A stretch of DNA of 64,000 nucleotides from Rubrolithibacter danxiaensis (GCF_047272945.1 NZ_JBKOPS010000004.1:62001-126000), one strand, 5' to 3'. Positions 17,577-27,346 are shown, counted from the stretch's first letter. Numbers and translations are program-made. Notes: generated by a model not told the origin, from the sequence alone.

Positions 17577-18552
17577 AAATATTCAGTTTAAAAACAAAGC
17601 CAGCGCCTAAAATAGCAGGAATGATAAGATTAACAAACCAGATACATGCAGTAGATGCCATAATTGCTACATCCTGATCGGTAATAAATGAAAAAAAATA
17701 CGTAGCTGTCATGCTTCTTACTCCTACATCCAGCAGATCAAGCGATGGCAATGCAGATTGAATAAAGAATAAAATAAAGATCATCATTATCATTGGAAAT
17801 AAATCCATTTCAGGGAGAAGCAAATGAATAATCAGACAATATTGAGAAGTAAAAACAGCATATCTTGCCAGGCTATACATAAACACTTTAATCAGGCTTT
17901 TCTTTTTATATCGAGATAGAACGAAAAAGAATCGCTGAAACCTTTTGAAGAATGTAATACTGTTTAAGATATTCCCCAACCAGCGTATATTGAAATAGAA
18001 GAACAAAAACAACAGGCAGAATACCATAGTGAGAAAAAACCAGGCATAATATAACCAGTAACTGAGTTCAAGGAAATTTCCGGCAAACCATAATACGGCC
18101 AATGAGCCCAATACATTGGTAACTACCATTTGTCCCACGGCGCCCACTCCCATGGCTATTGCTCCAGGTATCCGCTTTCGCGGGGAAAGAAAGAAAACTC
18201 TTCCGCCATATTCGCCGATTCGGTTTGGAGTAAATATGGCCAGGGTAAGTCCGCAAAAAACCGATTCTATTGCTTTCCGAGTGTTTATTTTTTGTATCTG
18301 CCTTACCAGGAACTTCCATTTAAATGCTTCCAGTACCCAGTTAACAAGCATCAGCACAAGTACTGATGAAAGCACTGTATACACTTTTACAACAGAAAGT
18401 TCATTAAGAAGCTGGTTAAACTGGAGAAGGTTATTATTGTTGTTGAGCTTATGATAAATAAAGATAGCAGCCATAATAAGAATGCCTGCTTTAATTATAA
18501 CGCTGAGAAGTTTCTTATTTCCGGAACTCAAGCTTAATTTAATAAGGTGCAA
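17557..18552 (-). CDS. Lysylphosphatidylglycerol synthetase TM-region/UPF0104-like membrane protein
   Basis: This 331-residue polytopic protein has about eight membrane helices and the family pattern of UPF0104/LPG-synthase TM regions: VNWVLEAFKWKFLV, then GLTLAIFTPNRIGEYGGRV, and QSALPSLDLLDVGVRS toward the C-terminus. It lacks the soluble aminoacyl-transferase domain of MprF. Members of this family are proposed lipid flippases or channels. The start is TTG at 18552; the first Met comes only at residue 28. It is divergent from ruvC across a 61-nt gap and overlaps the downstream glycosyltransferase. Confidence 0.85.
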   Translation of the reverse strand: MHLIKLSLSSGNKKLLSVIIKAGILIMAAIFIYHKLNNNNNLLQFNQLLNELSVVKVYTVLSSVLVLMLVNWVLEAFKWKFLVRQIQKINTRKAIESVFCGLTLAIFTPNRIGEYGGRVFFLSPRKRIPGAIAMGVGAVGQMVVTNVLGSLAVLWFAGNFLELSYWLYYAWFFLTMVFCLLFLFFYFNIRWLGNILNSITFFKRFQRFFFVLSRYKKKSLIKVFMYSLARYAVFTSQYCLIIHLLLPEMDLFPMIMMIFILFFIQSALPSLDLLDVGVRSMTATYFFSFITDQDVAIMASTACIWFVNLIIPAILGAGFVFKLNIFGTNTN

Positions 18553-18613
18553 TTTTACAAAACAAAATGTATATCTCTTCTCAGCCTCCGCAGAAAAGTG
18601 TATAATTGTTTAA

Positions 18614-19195
18614 ATGCTAAAAGAAAAATTGAACGAGCGGGTGATCTTAGGAATTGATCCCGGAACATCTGTAATGGGATACGGCATTGTAATGGAAGTA
18701 AAGAACCAGCTGGAACTGATTAGCCTGGGTGTAATTAAATTAGATCATTTAGATGACCATCCGTTAAAGCTTCAGCGGATATTTGAAAAAACCGTTGCAC
18801 TCATTGAGCAATATCATCCGGATTGCCTTGCCCTTGAAGCTCCTTTTTACGGTAAAAACATCCAGGTAATGTTAAAACTTGGAAGAGCTCAGGGCGTAGC
18901 AATGGCGGCAGGACTTTCGCACAATCTGCCTATTTGCGAATATTCTCCCAGAAAAATAAAACAATCAATCACAGGTAATGGAAATGCAACAAAAGAACAG
19001 GTAGCTGCCATGCTTCAAACCCTGTTAAAATTTAAAGAAACCCCTGAATTTTTAGATGCTACCGATGGCCTGGCTGTAGCGGTATGCCATTCGTTTCAAA
19101 AGATAAACACAGCGAACGGAAGTAAGAAGAGCTATTCAGGATGGGAATCCTTTGTTAAAGACAATGCTAAACGGGTAAGTATTGCAAAGAAGTAA
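18614..19195 (+). CDS. ruvC: Holliday junction resolvase RuvC
   Basis: RuvC is the dimeric endonuclease that cuts Holliday junctions with RuvAB. The catalytic carboxylates are visible: D15 in GIDPGTSVMGYG, E75 in LALEAPFYG, and the DATDGLAVA segment with D148 and D151. The protein is 193 residues, slightly longer than average owing to a basic C-terminal extension. ruvA is about 23 kb away at 42504, so the ruv genes are dispersed. The gene is followed 2 nt later by the convergent HIT gene. Confidence 0.97.
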   Translation: MLKEKLNERVILGIDPGTSVMGYGIVMEVKNQLELISLGVIKLDHLDDHPLKLQRIFEKTVALIEQYHPDCLALEAPFYGKNIQVMLKLGRAQGVAMAAGLSHNLPICEYSPRKIKQSITGNGNATKEQVAAMLQTLLKFKETPEFLDATDGLAVAVCHSFQKINTANGSKKSYSGWESFVKDNAKRVSIAKK

Positions 19196-19197
19196 GC

Positions 19198-19599
19198 CTA
19201 AATAAGACCTACTTCTTTCCGAATTTTTTCTCCGGTTTCTTTCAGCTCCTCTGCCGGCGGATTTAATTTTTTTCGTGTAAAGTTCAAATCGTCCATTGTA
19301 TTCATGGGTACTAAGTGTATATGCACATGAGGTACTTCCAGGCCGATGACCGCTACTCCTATCCGTTTGCATGGAATAGCCTTTTTTAGTCCCAAAGCTA
19401 CTTGTCTGGCAAATAATTGCAACCTGGTATAGGTCTCCTCATCCAGATCAAAAATATAATCCACTTCCTTTTTCGGGATAACCAGTACATGTCCCATTAC
19501 CAGGGGGTTTATATCCAGAAATGCCAGAAACTTATCATCTTCAGCTACTTTATAAGCTGGAATTTCTCCGGTCACAATCTTTGAGAATATAGTTGCCAT
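19198..19599 (-). CDS. HIT family nucleotide hydrolase
   Basis: This 133-residue histidine-triad protein carries the signature HVHIH at residues 91-95 (within EVPHVHIHLVPM) and the N-terminal FLDINPLVMGHVLVIPK block. HIT enzymes hydrolyse nucleotide phosphoramidates or related adenylylated compounds; the substrate here is not defined. It follows greA by 11 nt on the same strand, an arrangement often seen in Bacteroidota, so the two are co-transcribed. Confidence 0.93.
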   Translation of the reverse strand: MATIFSKIVTGEIPAYKVAEDDKFLAFLDINPLVMGHVLVIPKKEVDYIFDLDEETYTRLQLFARQVALGLKKAIPCKRIGVAVIGLEVPHVHIHLVPMNTMDDLNFTRKKLNPPAEELKETGEKIRKEVGLI

Positions 19600-19610
19600 A
19601 CTAAAATATA

Positions 19611-20084
19611 TTACCTTGATATTTCGAGGATTTCAAATTCCATTTTCCCTGCAGGAACAGCTATTTCTGCAGTTTCGCCCACCGACTTACCCAACAATCC
19701 TTTAGCAATAGGAGACTTTACCGAAATCTTACCTGATTTTAAATCTGCCTCACTTTCAGAAACAAGCTGATAAGTCATGGTTGCACCATTCTTTGTATTC
19801 TTAATTTTTACGATAGATAAGGCCAGTACTTTTGAAGTATCCATTTTAGATTCATCTATAAGCCGTGCATTGGCCAGTACATTTTCCAGCTTAGCTATTT
19901 TTGATTCATGGTGGCCCTGTGCTTCCTTTGCCGCATCGTACTCTGCATTTTCAGATAAATCTCCTTTGTCCCTTGCTTCAGCTATGGCTTTAGCAATCTG
20001 TGCTCTTCCTTCAGTTTTAAGGTAATGCAGCTCTTCTTTTAACTTTTCTAATCCTTCTTTTGTGTAATAAGTAACCTCTGCCAT
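19611..20084 (-). CDS. greA: Transcription elongation factor GreA
   Basis: GreA enters the RNA polymerase secondary channel and stimulates cleavage of backtracked transcripts. I start it at the ATG at 20084 (MAEVTYYTKEGLEKL), giving the usual 157 residues; the longer open frame to 20126 adds an atypical N-terminus and would run into the upstream terminator hairpin. The coiled-coil tip motif with paired acids (KGDLSENAEYDAAKEAQG) and the C-terminal FKBP-like domain are intact. Confidence 0.97.
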   Translation of the reverse strand: MAEVTYYTKEGLEKLKEELHYLKTEGRAQIAKAIAEARDKGDLSENAEYDAAKEAQGHHESKIAKLENVLANARLIDESKMDTSKVLALSIVKIKNTKNGATMTYQLVSESEADLKSGKISVKSPIAKGLLGKSVGETAEIAVPAGKMEFEILEISR

Positions 20085-20113
20085 ATCTAAAGATTTTTTA
20101 ATACTATCGCTAT

Positions 20114-20161
20114 AAAAAACAAACAAGACTATATCAACGGAAGCCGATATAGTCTTGTTTG
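20114..20161 (-). terminator. Intrinsic terminator after the BadF-type kinase gene
   Basis: A perfect 16-bp stem pairs 20120-20135 with 20146-20161 around a 10-nt loop. Read on the minus strand the stem is followed by TTTTTT (20114-20119), the arrangement of a Rho-independent terminator. It lies 107 nt past the stop of the BadF-like gene and 30 nt before the greA start, separating the two transcription units. Confidence 0.85.
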
Positions 20162-20267
20162 CTTTGACACGAAGATAATATTCAGGCTGTAGAGTTCCAA
20201 ATTTTTTTTAATGCGACAAATGCTGTAAATGCGGGTCGAAACAGTCCTTACAGTTAAAAGAATGCTG

Positions 20268-21128
20268 TTAGCTGATCCGGTTCAGCTCCTGCTCAGAAAT
20301 AAAATTATAGAGTTCTTTAATAGGATGTGTAAGAACTTTACCTACAGAAATGCGATGCTTTTTGCAAACCTCAGTTAATACCGCTTGAAAATAAAAAGCA
20401 ATTGAGCCAACGAAATGGCAAGGGAAGTTTTTATATTCAGAGAAAATTGCAGAATTAGTAGCAATAAACTCCTCAAACCCGTTATACAATAAATCCTGTA
20501 CATACGGGTGATTTTTATTTTTACTCAAAAAACGTGCAAAGCCTGAAAGATAGATATTAGGGGAAGGTTTTTGATATACGTTTTTAATAATTGTCTCTTT
20601 GTCTATTTTATAAAATTCATCAAATTCCTTTTTCAGTTCCTTGGGCATGGTATCGTACAAAAAAGAGGTAATCAGTTTTTTCCCGAAATAAGTTCCCGAC
20701 CCTTCATCACCCAGGATATATCCTAAGCCCTGTTTGCTTTGATGAACCTTTTCTCCGTCGTAAAAAGCAAGATGTGAACCCGTACCTAAAATGCAAACAA
20801 GGCCTTTCTGCTTACCACAAGTGGCATAAGCCCGACCCAGAATATCATTTTCTACATCAATAAAAGCGTTTTTGAAAATACCGGATAAAGCATTGGAAAC
20901 CGTTTCCCGCCTGTCGGGGCTGGTACAGCCAGAGCCAAAAAAATGCACTTCCTTAACGTCTAAGGCGTATTTGCTGATTTCTTTAGAATTATGGATGATT
21001 TTGGTTATTTCCTTTTCACCAAGAAAAAAAGGATTAATTCCTTTTGTGCTGAACTCCAGGCCTTGAGCATCCGGAAGTTGTAAAATCCAATCTGTTTTCG
21101 ACGATCCGCTATCAGCAACTAAAATCAT
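20268..21128 (-). CDS. BadF/BadG-type ATPase, N-acetylglucosamine kinase-like
   Basis: The 286-residue protein has the ASKHA (actin-like ATPase) fold of the BadF/BadG/BcrA/BcrD family. Phosphate-1 motif ADSGSSKTDW is at residues 4-13, CILGTGSHLAFYDG is near residue 111, and GLGYILGDEGSGTYFGKK is near residue 135. The single-domain size and the DEGSG motif resemble N-acetylglucosamine/glucosamine kinases rather than the iron-sulfur reductase activators, and no activator cysteines are seen. A role in amino-sugar recycling is inferred. It starts 2 nt after the response regulator stop, so the two genes are translated from one mRNA. Confidence 0.85.
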   Translation of the reverse strand: MILVADSGSSKTDWILQLPDAQGLEFSTKGINPFFLGEKEITKIIHNSKEISKYALDVKEVHFFGSGCTSPDRRETVSNALSGIFKNAFIDVENDILGRAYATCGKQKGLVCILGTGSHLAFYDGEKVHQSKQGLGYILGDEGSGTYFGKKLITSFLYDTMPKELKKEFDEFYKIDKETIIKNVYQKPSPNIYLSGFARFLSKNKNHPYVQDLLYNGFEEFIATNSAIFSEYKNFPCHFVGSIAFYFQAVLTEVCKKHRISVGKVLTHPIKELYNFISEQELNRIS

Positions 21129-21130
21129 TC

Positions 21131-21523
21131 TTAAATTTCTTCCAGAACTGTATTTGTTAGAGGTTTACCGATAAATTTTGAAACCAGCCCGTTTCCGCTA
21201 ATCTGTTTCAGATCGTTAGGGTCTAACGAAGAGGAAAGTATGTATATTTTAATATTCGCTTCGTTTAAGCCTTCAATTGCATTAAGTTCTTTCAGAAACT
21301 CAAAACCATTCATCTGGGGCATTCTTATATCCAGAAAAATTATTTCGGGTATATCCTTTTGTTCTGCTAAACATTGTTTCATGTAATTAATAGCGTCAAA
21401 AGGAGAATCAATAACCACTATATTATCTGCAAAACCACTTGCTTTAATTATTTTCCGGTTTATCAGATTATCAATATAGCTATCATCAATTAGTAAAACA
21501 TTTTTGTATTTTGATTCATCCAT
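21131..21523 (-). CDS. Single-domain response regulator
   Basis: The 130-residue CheY-like protein has all receiver residues: acidic pair D13/D14 (LLIDDSYID), phospho-acceptor D65 (FLDIRMPQMNGF), a Ser at the switch position (ILSSS), and K120 followed by Pro (GKPLT). There is no output domain, so it acts by protein-protein contact or phosphotransfer. No histidine kinase is in the window. The 2-nt spacing to the BadF-like kinase gene is unusual, and the meaning is unknown. Confidence 0.93.
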   Translation of the reverse strand: MDESKYKNVLLIDDSYIDNLINRKIIKASGFADNIVVIDSPFDAINYMKQCLAEQKDIPEIIFLDIRMPQMNGFEFLKELNAIEGLNEANIKIYILSSSLDPNDLKQISGNGLVSKFIGKPLTNTVLEEI

Positions 21524-21621
21524 GAGCGTTAATTCTCTTTATACACCTTTCTACGTACTTCTACCCAATAAGGTTTGGTATATAAAAATAATATATGTTT
21601 TACAAATACCTAAAGAAATTA

Positions 21622-22938
21622 TTACAAATTTAATATTCCGGCTATTTCTTTTAAGGATACTTCGGCTATTTTAGCAGCATACTGCGCACTGGTATACCGA
21701 ACAGTAGCATTAACATAGTTTAACTGGGCATCACGTACTTCTACTGTAGAAATACTGCCAAGCTTAAATTTCTCTAAGGTAATATCCAGGTTTTGCCTTG
21801 CTATTTTCTGATTATTTTCTTCCAGCGTTACCAGCGAAAGGTTAGTTAAATAGGTTTGATATGCTGCAGCTAATTCTGCATTTACACTTTGATTTAATTT
21901 ATCAAATTGAATTTGTGCATTTTCGATAGCTATGGCTGCATTTTTTTCATTTCGGCGCTGCAAAAATCCATTAAAAATATTAACCGATGCTGTTACGCCG
22001 TACGTAAACCCTCTTCCCGTATTTCTTGTTGCAAACCCTAAAGCCGATTGAGAGTTTGTGAAATTATATCCGCTGTTTACAGTAATATCCGGATAACGGT
22101 CTGCTTTAACCTGCTTTAAGTCTAACTCTGCAATTCTTTTACTTATCAGTGCTGCCTGTAGTGAAGGGTTCAGGCTTGTGGCCTTGTTAAGTAACGTTGC
22201 ATAATTCAGTTTATCGTCAATTATAATAGTATCTGCAACATTAAATTTGATAGTTACATCTCTTGCCAGAATCTGGTTTAGCTGGATCTGAGTATTATGA
22301 TACAACTGTTGCTGACGAAGAAGATTCGTAGTATCTGTATTAAAATCTACTTGTGCGTTTAATACTTCCAGTCTTGCGGCCTTACCAATTTGAAAACGAT
22401 TTTTGGCTGTTTGAACCCGATAACGCGAAATATCGGTAGCAGTAACATACGCCTTTAGCTGATGCTGCTGCTGCACTAAATCATAATAACCGGCAATTAC
22501 ATCTGCAATGGTATTTAATATAGTTAAACGCAAATCTGCTTCTCCCAGCTTCTGTAACTCGTTTAGCTGATCGTAGCGGGCAAACATACCGAATCCGTCA
22601 AAAACGGTCCAGTTCAATCCCACCCCATAATTTAAACTTGTATTTTTTGCATTGTTCCTTTCCTGTACCTGCCCGTTTGATTGGGTTTGCGTACTGTTCT
22701 GAATGGAATTGTTATTGGTAAAAGTTCCGTTTACACTGGGCAGCATACCGGCATTAGCCAGACTTACATTATTTTTATCAATAGAAAGATCATTAGAAAT
22801 TAACTTGATGTCATAATTTTTTTCAAGAGCAATTTTTACAGCATCTTCCAATGTTAATATTTCCTGACCTGACACTGGATTAAATTGAACAAAAGAAGAC
22901 AGCAGCAGGAAAAACAGGAAAACTTTTTTCTTTCTCAT
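21622..22938 (-). CDS. TolC-family outer-membrane efflux protein
   Basis: The 438-residue outer-membrane channel forms the exit duct of a tripartite pump. A signal peptide (to about residue 24, VSGQ) precedes two repeated OEP units with TolC-like coiled-coil helices (LTLEDAVKIALEKNYDI at the start, SISTVEVRDAQLNYVNA near the end). It is the last gene of a three-gene operon, 14 nt after the RND permease. The substrate is not indicated. Confidence 0.95.
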   Translation of the reverse strand: MRKKKVFLFFLLLSSFVQFNPVSGQEILTLEDAVKIALEKNYDIKLISNDLSIDKNNVSLANAGMLPSVNGTFTNNNSIQNSTQTQSNGQVQERNNAKNTSLNYGVGLNWTVFDGFGMFARYDQLNELQKLGEADLRLTILNTIADVIAGYYDLVQQQHQLKAYVTATDISRYRVQTAKNRFQIGKAARLEVLNAQVDFNTDTTNLLRQQQLYHNTQIQLNQILARDVTIKFNVADTIIIDDKLNYATLLNKATSLNPSLQAALISKRIAELDLKQVKADRYPDITVNSGYNFTNSQSALGFATRNTGRGFTYGVTASVNIFNGFLQRRNEKNAAIAIENAQIQFDKLNQSVNAELAAAYQTYLTNLSLVTLEENNQKIARQNLDITLEKFKLGSISTVEVRDAQLNYVNATVRYTSAQYAAKIAEVSLKEIAGILNL

Positions 22939-22952
22939 ATAAATAATAATGA

Positions 22953-25900
22953 TTAATCGGCCAGCACCAAATCTTTCTCTTCCGACATTGCCTCCTGCAA
23001 GGCAGGATTAGGTTTATGCCCGCGGGACCACATTAAATAAACTGCGGGGATAATGAATAAGGTAAGTATCAGGGAGAAAATGGTTCCACCTACAATAACC
23101 ACACCCATTCCCATCCTGCTTTGCGCTGCCGCCCCTAATGCCATGGCGATAGGTAACGCTCCCAGTGCAATAGCTAAACTTGTCATTAGAATTGGCCTTA
23201 AACGTGATTCGGCAGCTTCGAGAATAGCTTCAGCCTTCGGTTTTCCCTGATCGCACAATTGATTAGCGAATTCAACAATAAGAATCCCATTTTTGGTTAC
23301 CAAACCTATTAGCATGATGGTACCTATCTGACTGAAAATATTCCAGGTCTGACCAAATAACCACAAGGAAAGCATTGCCCCTGCAACTGCCATTGGCACC
23401 GTTAAAATAATAATTAAAGGGTCAATAAAACTTTCAAACTGTGCAGCCAGAATAAGATATATTAAAAGAAGAGCAAGCCCGAAAGCAAACAACGTGTTTG
23501 AACCACTTTCTACAAAGTCGCGGGATTCTCCTCCTAAATCTGTAGAAAAGGTATCATCCAATACTTTAGCAGCAATCCTATCCATGGCATCAATCCCATC
23601 GCCTATACTTTTACCGGGAGCCAGGCCGGCAGAAACAGTGGCAGACAAATATCGGTTATTGTGGAATAACTGAGGCGGACTGCTGCGTTCGGTTACTGTG
23701 ACAAGATTATCCAGTTGAATTAACTCGCCTGTACTGCTTTTTACAAATAAAGAAGCTAAATCTAAAGGGTCATTCCTATCAACCTGTTCAAATTGGCCAA
23801 TTACCTGATACTGCCGCCCATTCATTAAAAAATAAGCAAACCGTTGGCCGCTTAAAGACAACTGCAGTGTCTGGGCTACATCCAGAACAGAAACACCCAT
23901 ACTTTGTGCTTTTTCCCGGTCGATTGAAATATTAAGTTCAGGCTTATTAAACTTCAGATTAACATCCGGGTTAGAAAAAGTTGGATCGTTATTAACTGCA
24001 TCCATAAATTCCGGGATCTTCTTCTCAAGTTTCTCAAAGTTCTGGGCTTGTATAATGTATTGTATAGGCTGCCCGCCGCGGCGATTTACTGAAATAGTTG
24101 GCTGCTCAGTAACCATTGTCCGGGCTTGTGAATATTTGCGTGTTAATTTATTTAATCGTGCTGCTACTTCCTTTTGTGATTGCTCCCGTTCATCAGGGGG
24201 AACAAGATTCATAATCATGATACCGCTATTTACAGAAGATGAACCCCATCCCGGAGAAGTAATTACCAGGTTAATTTTCTTTTCGGGAATAGAGTCATTA
24301 ACCAATTGTGTCAATTCTTCCATAAACCGGTCCATATATTCATAGGTCGCACCTTCCTGCGCTGTTACAGATACTCTCAAATAACTTCTGTCATCATACG
24401 GAGCTGTTTCTTTTTGCAAAATAGAATAGAAAAGAGCAATAAGCCCGATACATCCTAAAAGGATGGGAAAGCTGAGCCACTTTTTCGTCATAAAGCTTCT
24501 TAACATTTCTGCATACCCGCTATTAAGCTTTTCGTAGTAAGGCTCTGTCATCTGATAAAACTTCGACTTCTTCTGAACGCCGCCTTTCATCAGGTAGGCA
24601 TTCAGCATCGGAGTAAGCGTTAAGGATACAAATGCAGATATCAATACTGCCGCACCTATTACAACGCCGAATTCCCGGAATAGCCTGCCAACAAATCCTT
24701 CTAAAAATATTAACGGCAAAAAAACGGCAGCAAGCGTAATGGAGATTGAAATTACCGCAATAAATATTTCATTTGATCCTTTAATTGCCGCTTCAATCGG
24801 CGACATCCCCTCCTCAACTTTTTTAAATATATTTTCAGTTACTACAATACCGTCATCCACTACTAATCCTGTAGCTAATACGATGGCAAGCAAAGTCAGC
24901 ACATTTACTGAAAATCCCAAAATATACATGATGAAAAAGGTAGCAATAAGAGAAACCGGTATATCAATCAAGGGTCTGAACGCAATACTCCAGTCGCGGA
25001 AAAATAGATAAATAATTAAAATTACCAGAATTAAAGCTACCAAAATAGTTTCGGCAACTTCAGTTACTGATTGTTTAATAAACCGGGTATTATCAGAAGA
25101 AACTTCGAGCTTCAGATCTTTTGGAAGATTTTTTTTTATCTGATCAATTTCTTTATAAAAGGCAGAGGCAATATCCAGATAATTAACACCGGGTTGCGGA
25201 ACGATAGCAAGACCTACCATGGACTTTCCGGATTCGGTCATTTTTGTTTCCAGGTTCTCCGGACCAAGGGTAGCTGTTCCAACATCACTAAACCGGATAA
25301 TTTTGTCGCCCTCAGTTTTAAGGATCAAGTCGTTAAACTGCTCCTCGGTGGAAAGGTTTCCCAAAGTTCGCACGCTTAGCTCGGTATTTTTACCGGTTAT
25401 CTTCCCGGAAGGAAGTTCAATATTTTCTCTGTTTAAAGCAGTTCGAATATCTGAAACCGTTAATCCATAAGCAGTGAGCTTCATCGGGTCTATCCACAAT
25501 CTCATGGCATAACGCTTATGCCCGTAAATACGAATACTGCTTACCCCCGGCAAGGTTTCCAAACGTTGAGAAACTACATTTTCAGCATAATCACTCAATT
25601 CCAGTTGGCTGCGAACACTGCTTTGCAACGTAGTAACAATGATAGCATCCGAGTTAGCATCCGCTTTTGATACCTCCGGGGGCGAATCGAGATCTTCCGG
25701 AAGGTTATTTGTTGTTTGAGATACTTTGTCACGCACATCATTCGCTGCTTCTTCCAGATTTTTATTCAGATTAAATTCAATAGTAATATTACTCGAGCCC
25801 TGGCTGCTGGTAGAGGTTATATTGCGTATACCATCAATTGAATTGATATGCTGCTCTAAAGGCTCAGTAATCTGAGACTCAATAACATCTGCATTAGCCC

Positions 25901-26057
25901 CGGCATAGGAAGTACGTACCGATACGATAGCCGGATCAATAGAAGGATATTCCCTGATTCCTAAAAATGTATAGCCAATTACCCCGAACAAGATCAGAAT
26001 AAGATTTAACACAATGGTTAATACCGGCCGTTTTATACAAATGGTGGATAAGCTCAT
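22953..26057 (-). CDS. RND-family multidrug efflux permease (HAE1/AcrB type)
   Basis: The 1034-residue inner-membrane proton/drug antiporter has the twofold RND layout: TM1 (ICIKRPVLTIVLNLILIL), a large periplasmic porter loop, TM2-6 with the proton-relay aspartates in ATGLVVDDGIVVTENIF, a second porter loop, then TM7-12 (GLVTKNGILIVEFANQL). Length and motifs are those of hydrophobic/amphiphilic exporters rather than heavy-metal exporters. It lies 11 nt after the adaptor gene and 14 nt before the TolC gene. Substrate range cannot be predicted. Confidence 0.97.
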   Translation of the reverse strand: MSLSTICIKRPVLTIVLNLILILFGVIGYTFLGIREYPSIDPAIVSVRTSYAGANADVIESQITEPLEQHINSIDGIRNITSTSSQGSSNITIEFNLNKNLEEAANDVRDKVSQTTNNLPEDLDSPPEVSKADANSDAIIVTTLQSSVRSQLELSDYAENVVSQRLETLPGVSSIRIYGHKRYAMRLWIDPMKLTAYGLTVSDIRTALNRENIELPSGKITGKNTELSVRTLGNLSTEEQFNDLILKTEGDKIIRFSDVGTATLGPENLETKMTESGKSMVGLAIVPQPGVNYLDIASAFYKEIDQIKKNLPKDLKLEVSSDNTRFIKQSVTEVAETILVALILVILIIYLFFRDWSIAFRPLIDIPVSLIATFFIMYILGFSVNVLTLLAIVLATGLVVDDGIVVTENIFKKVEEGMSPIEAAIKGSNEIFIAVISISITLAAVFLPLIFLEGFVGRLFREFGVVIGAAVLISAFVSLTLTPMLNAYLMKGGVQKKSKFYQMTEPYYEKLNSGYAEMLRSFMTKKWLSFPILLGCIGLIALFYSILQKETAPYDDRSYLRVSVTAQEGATYEYMDRFMEELTQLVNDSIPEKKINLVITSPGWGSSSVNSGIMIMNLVPPDEREQSQKEVAARLNKLTRKYSQARTMVTEQPTISVNRRGGQPIQYIIQAQNFEKLEKKIPEFMDAVNNDPTFSNPDVNLKFNKPELNISIDREKAQSMGVSVLDVAQTLQLSLSGQRFAYFLMNGRQYQVIGQFEQVDRNDPLDLASLFVKSSTGELIQLDNLVTVTERSSPPQLFHNNRYLSATVSAGLAPGKSIGDGIDAMDRIAAKVLDDTFSTDLGGESRDFVESGSNTLFAFGLALLLIYLILAAQFESFIDPLIIILTVPMAVAGAMLSLWLFGQTWNIFSQIGTIMLIGLVTKNGILIVEFANQLCDQGKPKAEAILEAAESRLRPILMTSLAIALGALPIAMALGAAAQSRMGMGVVIVGGTIFSLILTLFIIPAVYLMWSRGHKPNPALQEAMSEEKDLVLAD

Positions 26058-26068
26058 ATTCTTTTATT

Positions 26069-27145
26069 TTAATCCTTTCCTACACTAACTTTTACCGGAG
26101 CACCTTCCTTTAACGTCATAATACCGGTTGTTAATACGGTATCTCCTTCCTTTAATCCCGATGTTACTAATATACTTGTTGCTGTTCTTGTTGAGGTTTC
26201 AACTTTTACTTCCGCAGCTTTACCATTTCTGGCTACAAAGACTTTTTTACCGTTTTGAATAGGTATGATTGACTGCGTTGGTACTAATAAAGCATCATTT
26301 ATATTATTGAGAGGCAGATTAATACTTGCAAACAATCCTGGCCTCAAATTACCTTCGGGATTAGACGCACGGGCACGCAGTTGAAGGGTTCTGGTGGTTG
26401 CTTCTATACCCGGTTCTATTGCATAGATAGTAGCAGTATAAGATTTTTTCGAGCCAGCTACTGTAAACTTAATATCAGTATTAACTTTTACCTGGTTTGA
26501 ATACTTTTCAGGTACAGAAAAAGTAATCTTTACCGGATTTGTATTAAACAGATTAGCAATAACTGTTTGTGGAGACAGATAAGCTCCGACTGAAACATTT
26601 CTCAAACCAATACGTCCGGAAAAAGGTGCACGAATGGAAGTTTTTGCAATTTGAGCACGAATAAGTTGAGTTTGAGCCTGGGCCGATTTTAAATCAGCAC
26701 GTGCTACATCATATTCTTCCCGGCTTAGCGCCTCTTTTTGTAATAATAGGCCAGCTCTTCTTTCATTTTCGGCAGCTAGGTTCTGCCGCGTTTGAGCCTG
26801 TGCAAGTTGAGCCTGTAATTCTGAATCATCGATTTTAACAAGAACCTCACCTTTATCTACCATACTTCCCTCATTAAAGTAAATTCCTTTCACCAGTCCG
26901 GAAACCTGGCTTTGAAGCTGGACCTGTTCGTTTGCTTCTATTGATCCGGTTACAGTTAAGTTATTTGAAAATTCTTCCGGCTTAATTACCACTCCTTCAA
27001 CCGCAGTTGGATTCATACCTCCGCCACCAGCCGTCTTTGCTCCTGGCGCACCACCTGTTTGTTCTCTACCGGCAGAGATGCGATAAATTATCAGGGCGAT
27101 AAAACCAATAGCCAATACCGTGAAAAAGATATGTCTTGTCTTCAT
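26069..27145 (-). CDS. RND efflux periplasmic adaptor (membrane fusion protein)
   Basis: The 358-residue adaptor bridges the permease and the TolC channel. It has an N-terminal membrane anchor (about 7-23), a Gly-rich linker (about 31-45), the lipoyl/barrel-sandwich halves (LQSQVSGLVKGIYFNEGSMV and IRAPFSGRIGLRNVSVGAYL), a short helical hairpin between them, and C-terminal beta-barrel and membrane-proximal domains. No lipobox Cys is present. It is the first gene of the pump operon; a -7 element lies about 80 nt upstream. Confidence 0.95.
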   Translation of the reverse strand: MKTRHIFFTVLAIGFIALIIYRISAGREQTGGAPGAKTAGGGGMNPTAVEGVVIKPEEFSNNLTVTGSIEANEQVQLQSQVSGLVKGIYFNEGSMVDKGEVLVKIDDSELQAQLAQAQTRQNLAAENERRAGLLLQKEALSREEYDVARADLKSAQAQTQLIRAQIAKTSIRAPFSGRIGLRNVSVGAYLSPQTVIANLFNTNPVKITFSVPEKYSNQVKVNTDIKFTVAGSKKSYTATIYAIEPGIEATTRTLQLRARASNPEGNLRPGLFASINLPLNNINDALLVPTQSIIPIQNGKKVFVARNGKAAEVKVETSTRTATSILVTSGLKEGDTVLTTGIMTLKEGAPVKVSVGKD

Positions 27146-27225
27146 AAATTTCTTTAAGTGCTTATAAAGCGGGCAATATTTTGCGCCGGTGTAGTTATTA
27201 TAAAAGTTAAAAATTAATGGAGGTA

Positions 27226-27233
27226 CAAAAATA
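27226..27233 (-). promoter_or_regulatory. Candidate -7 promoter element for the RND efflux operon
   Basis: The minus strand reads TATTTTTG, a perfect TAnnTTTG, 80 nt before the adaptor start. The -33 box is not obvious at standard spacing. The long leader could hold a regulator site, but I see no palindrome. Confidence 0.4.
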
Positions 27234-27321
27234 GCGTTATGCTAAAACTCTTTTTTTGTTGTATCAACCATTTTACACCCTGATAGTTACGTCAAAAAAA
27301 TCCTATTGATAATAGAAACGT

Positions 27322-27329
27322 TATTTTTG
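27322..27329 (+). promoter_or_regulatory. Candidate -7 promoter element for the M61 peptidase gene
   Basis: TATTTTTG at 27322-27329 matches TAnnTTTG perfectly and ends 17 nt before the ATG at 27347. The -33 element is weak or absent. Confidence 0.45.
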
Positions 27330-27346
27330 CAATAAAAAAACAGTAC

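Noticed and set aside
20085..20126. Extended GreA start at 20126
   Set aside because: It adds 14 residues not typical of GreA and reaches into the T-run and stem of the upstream terminator.
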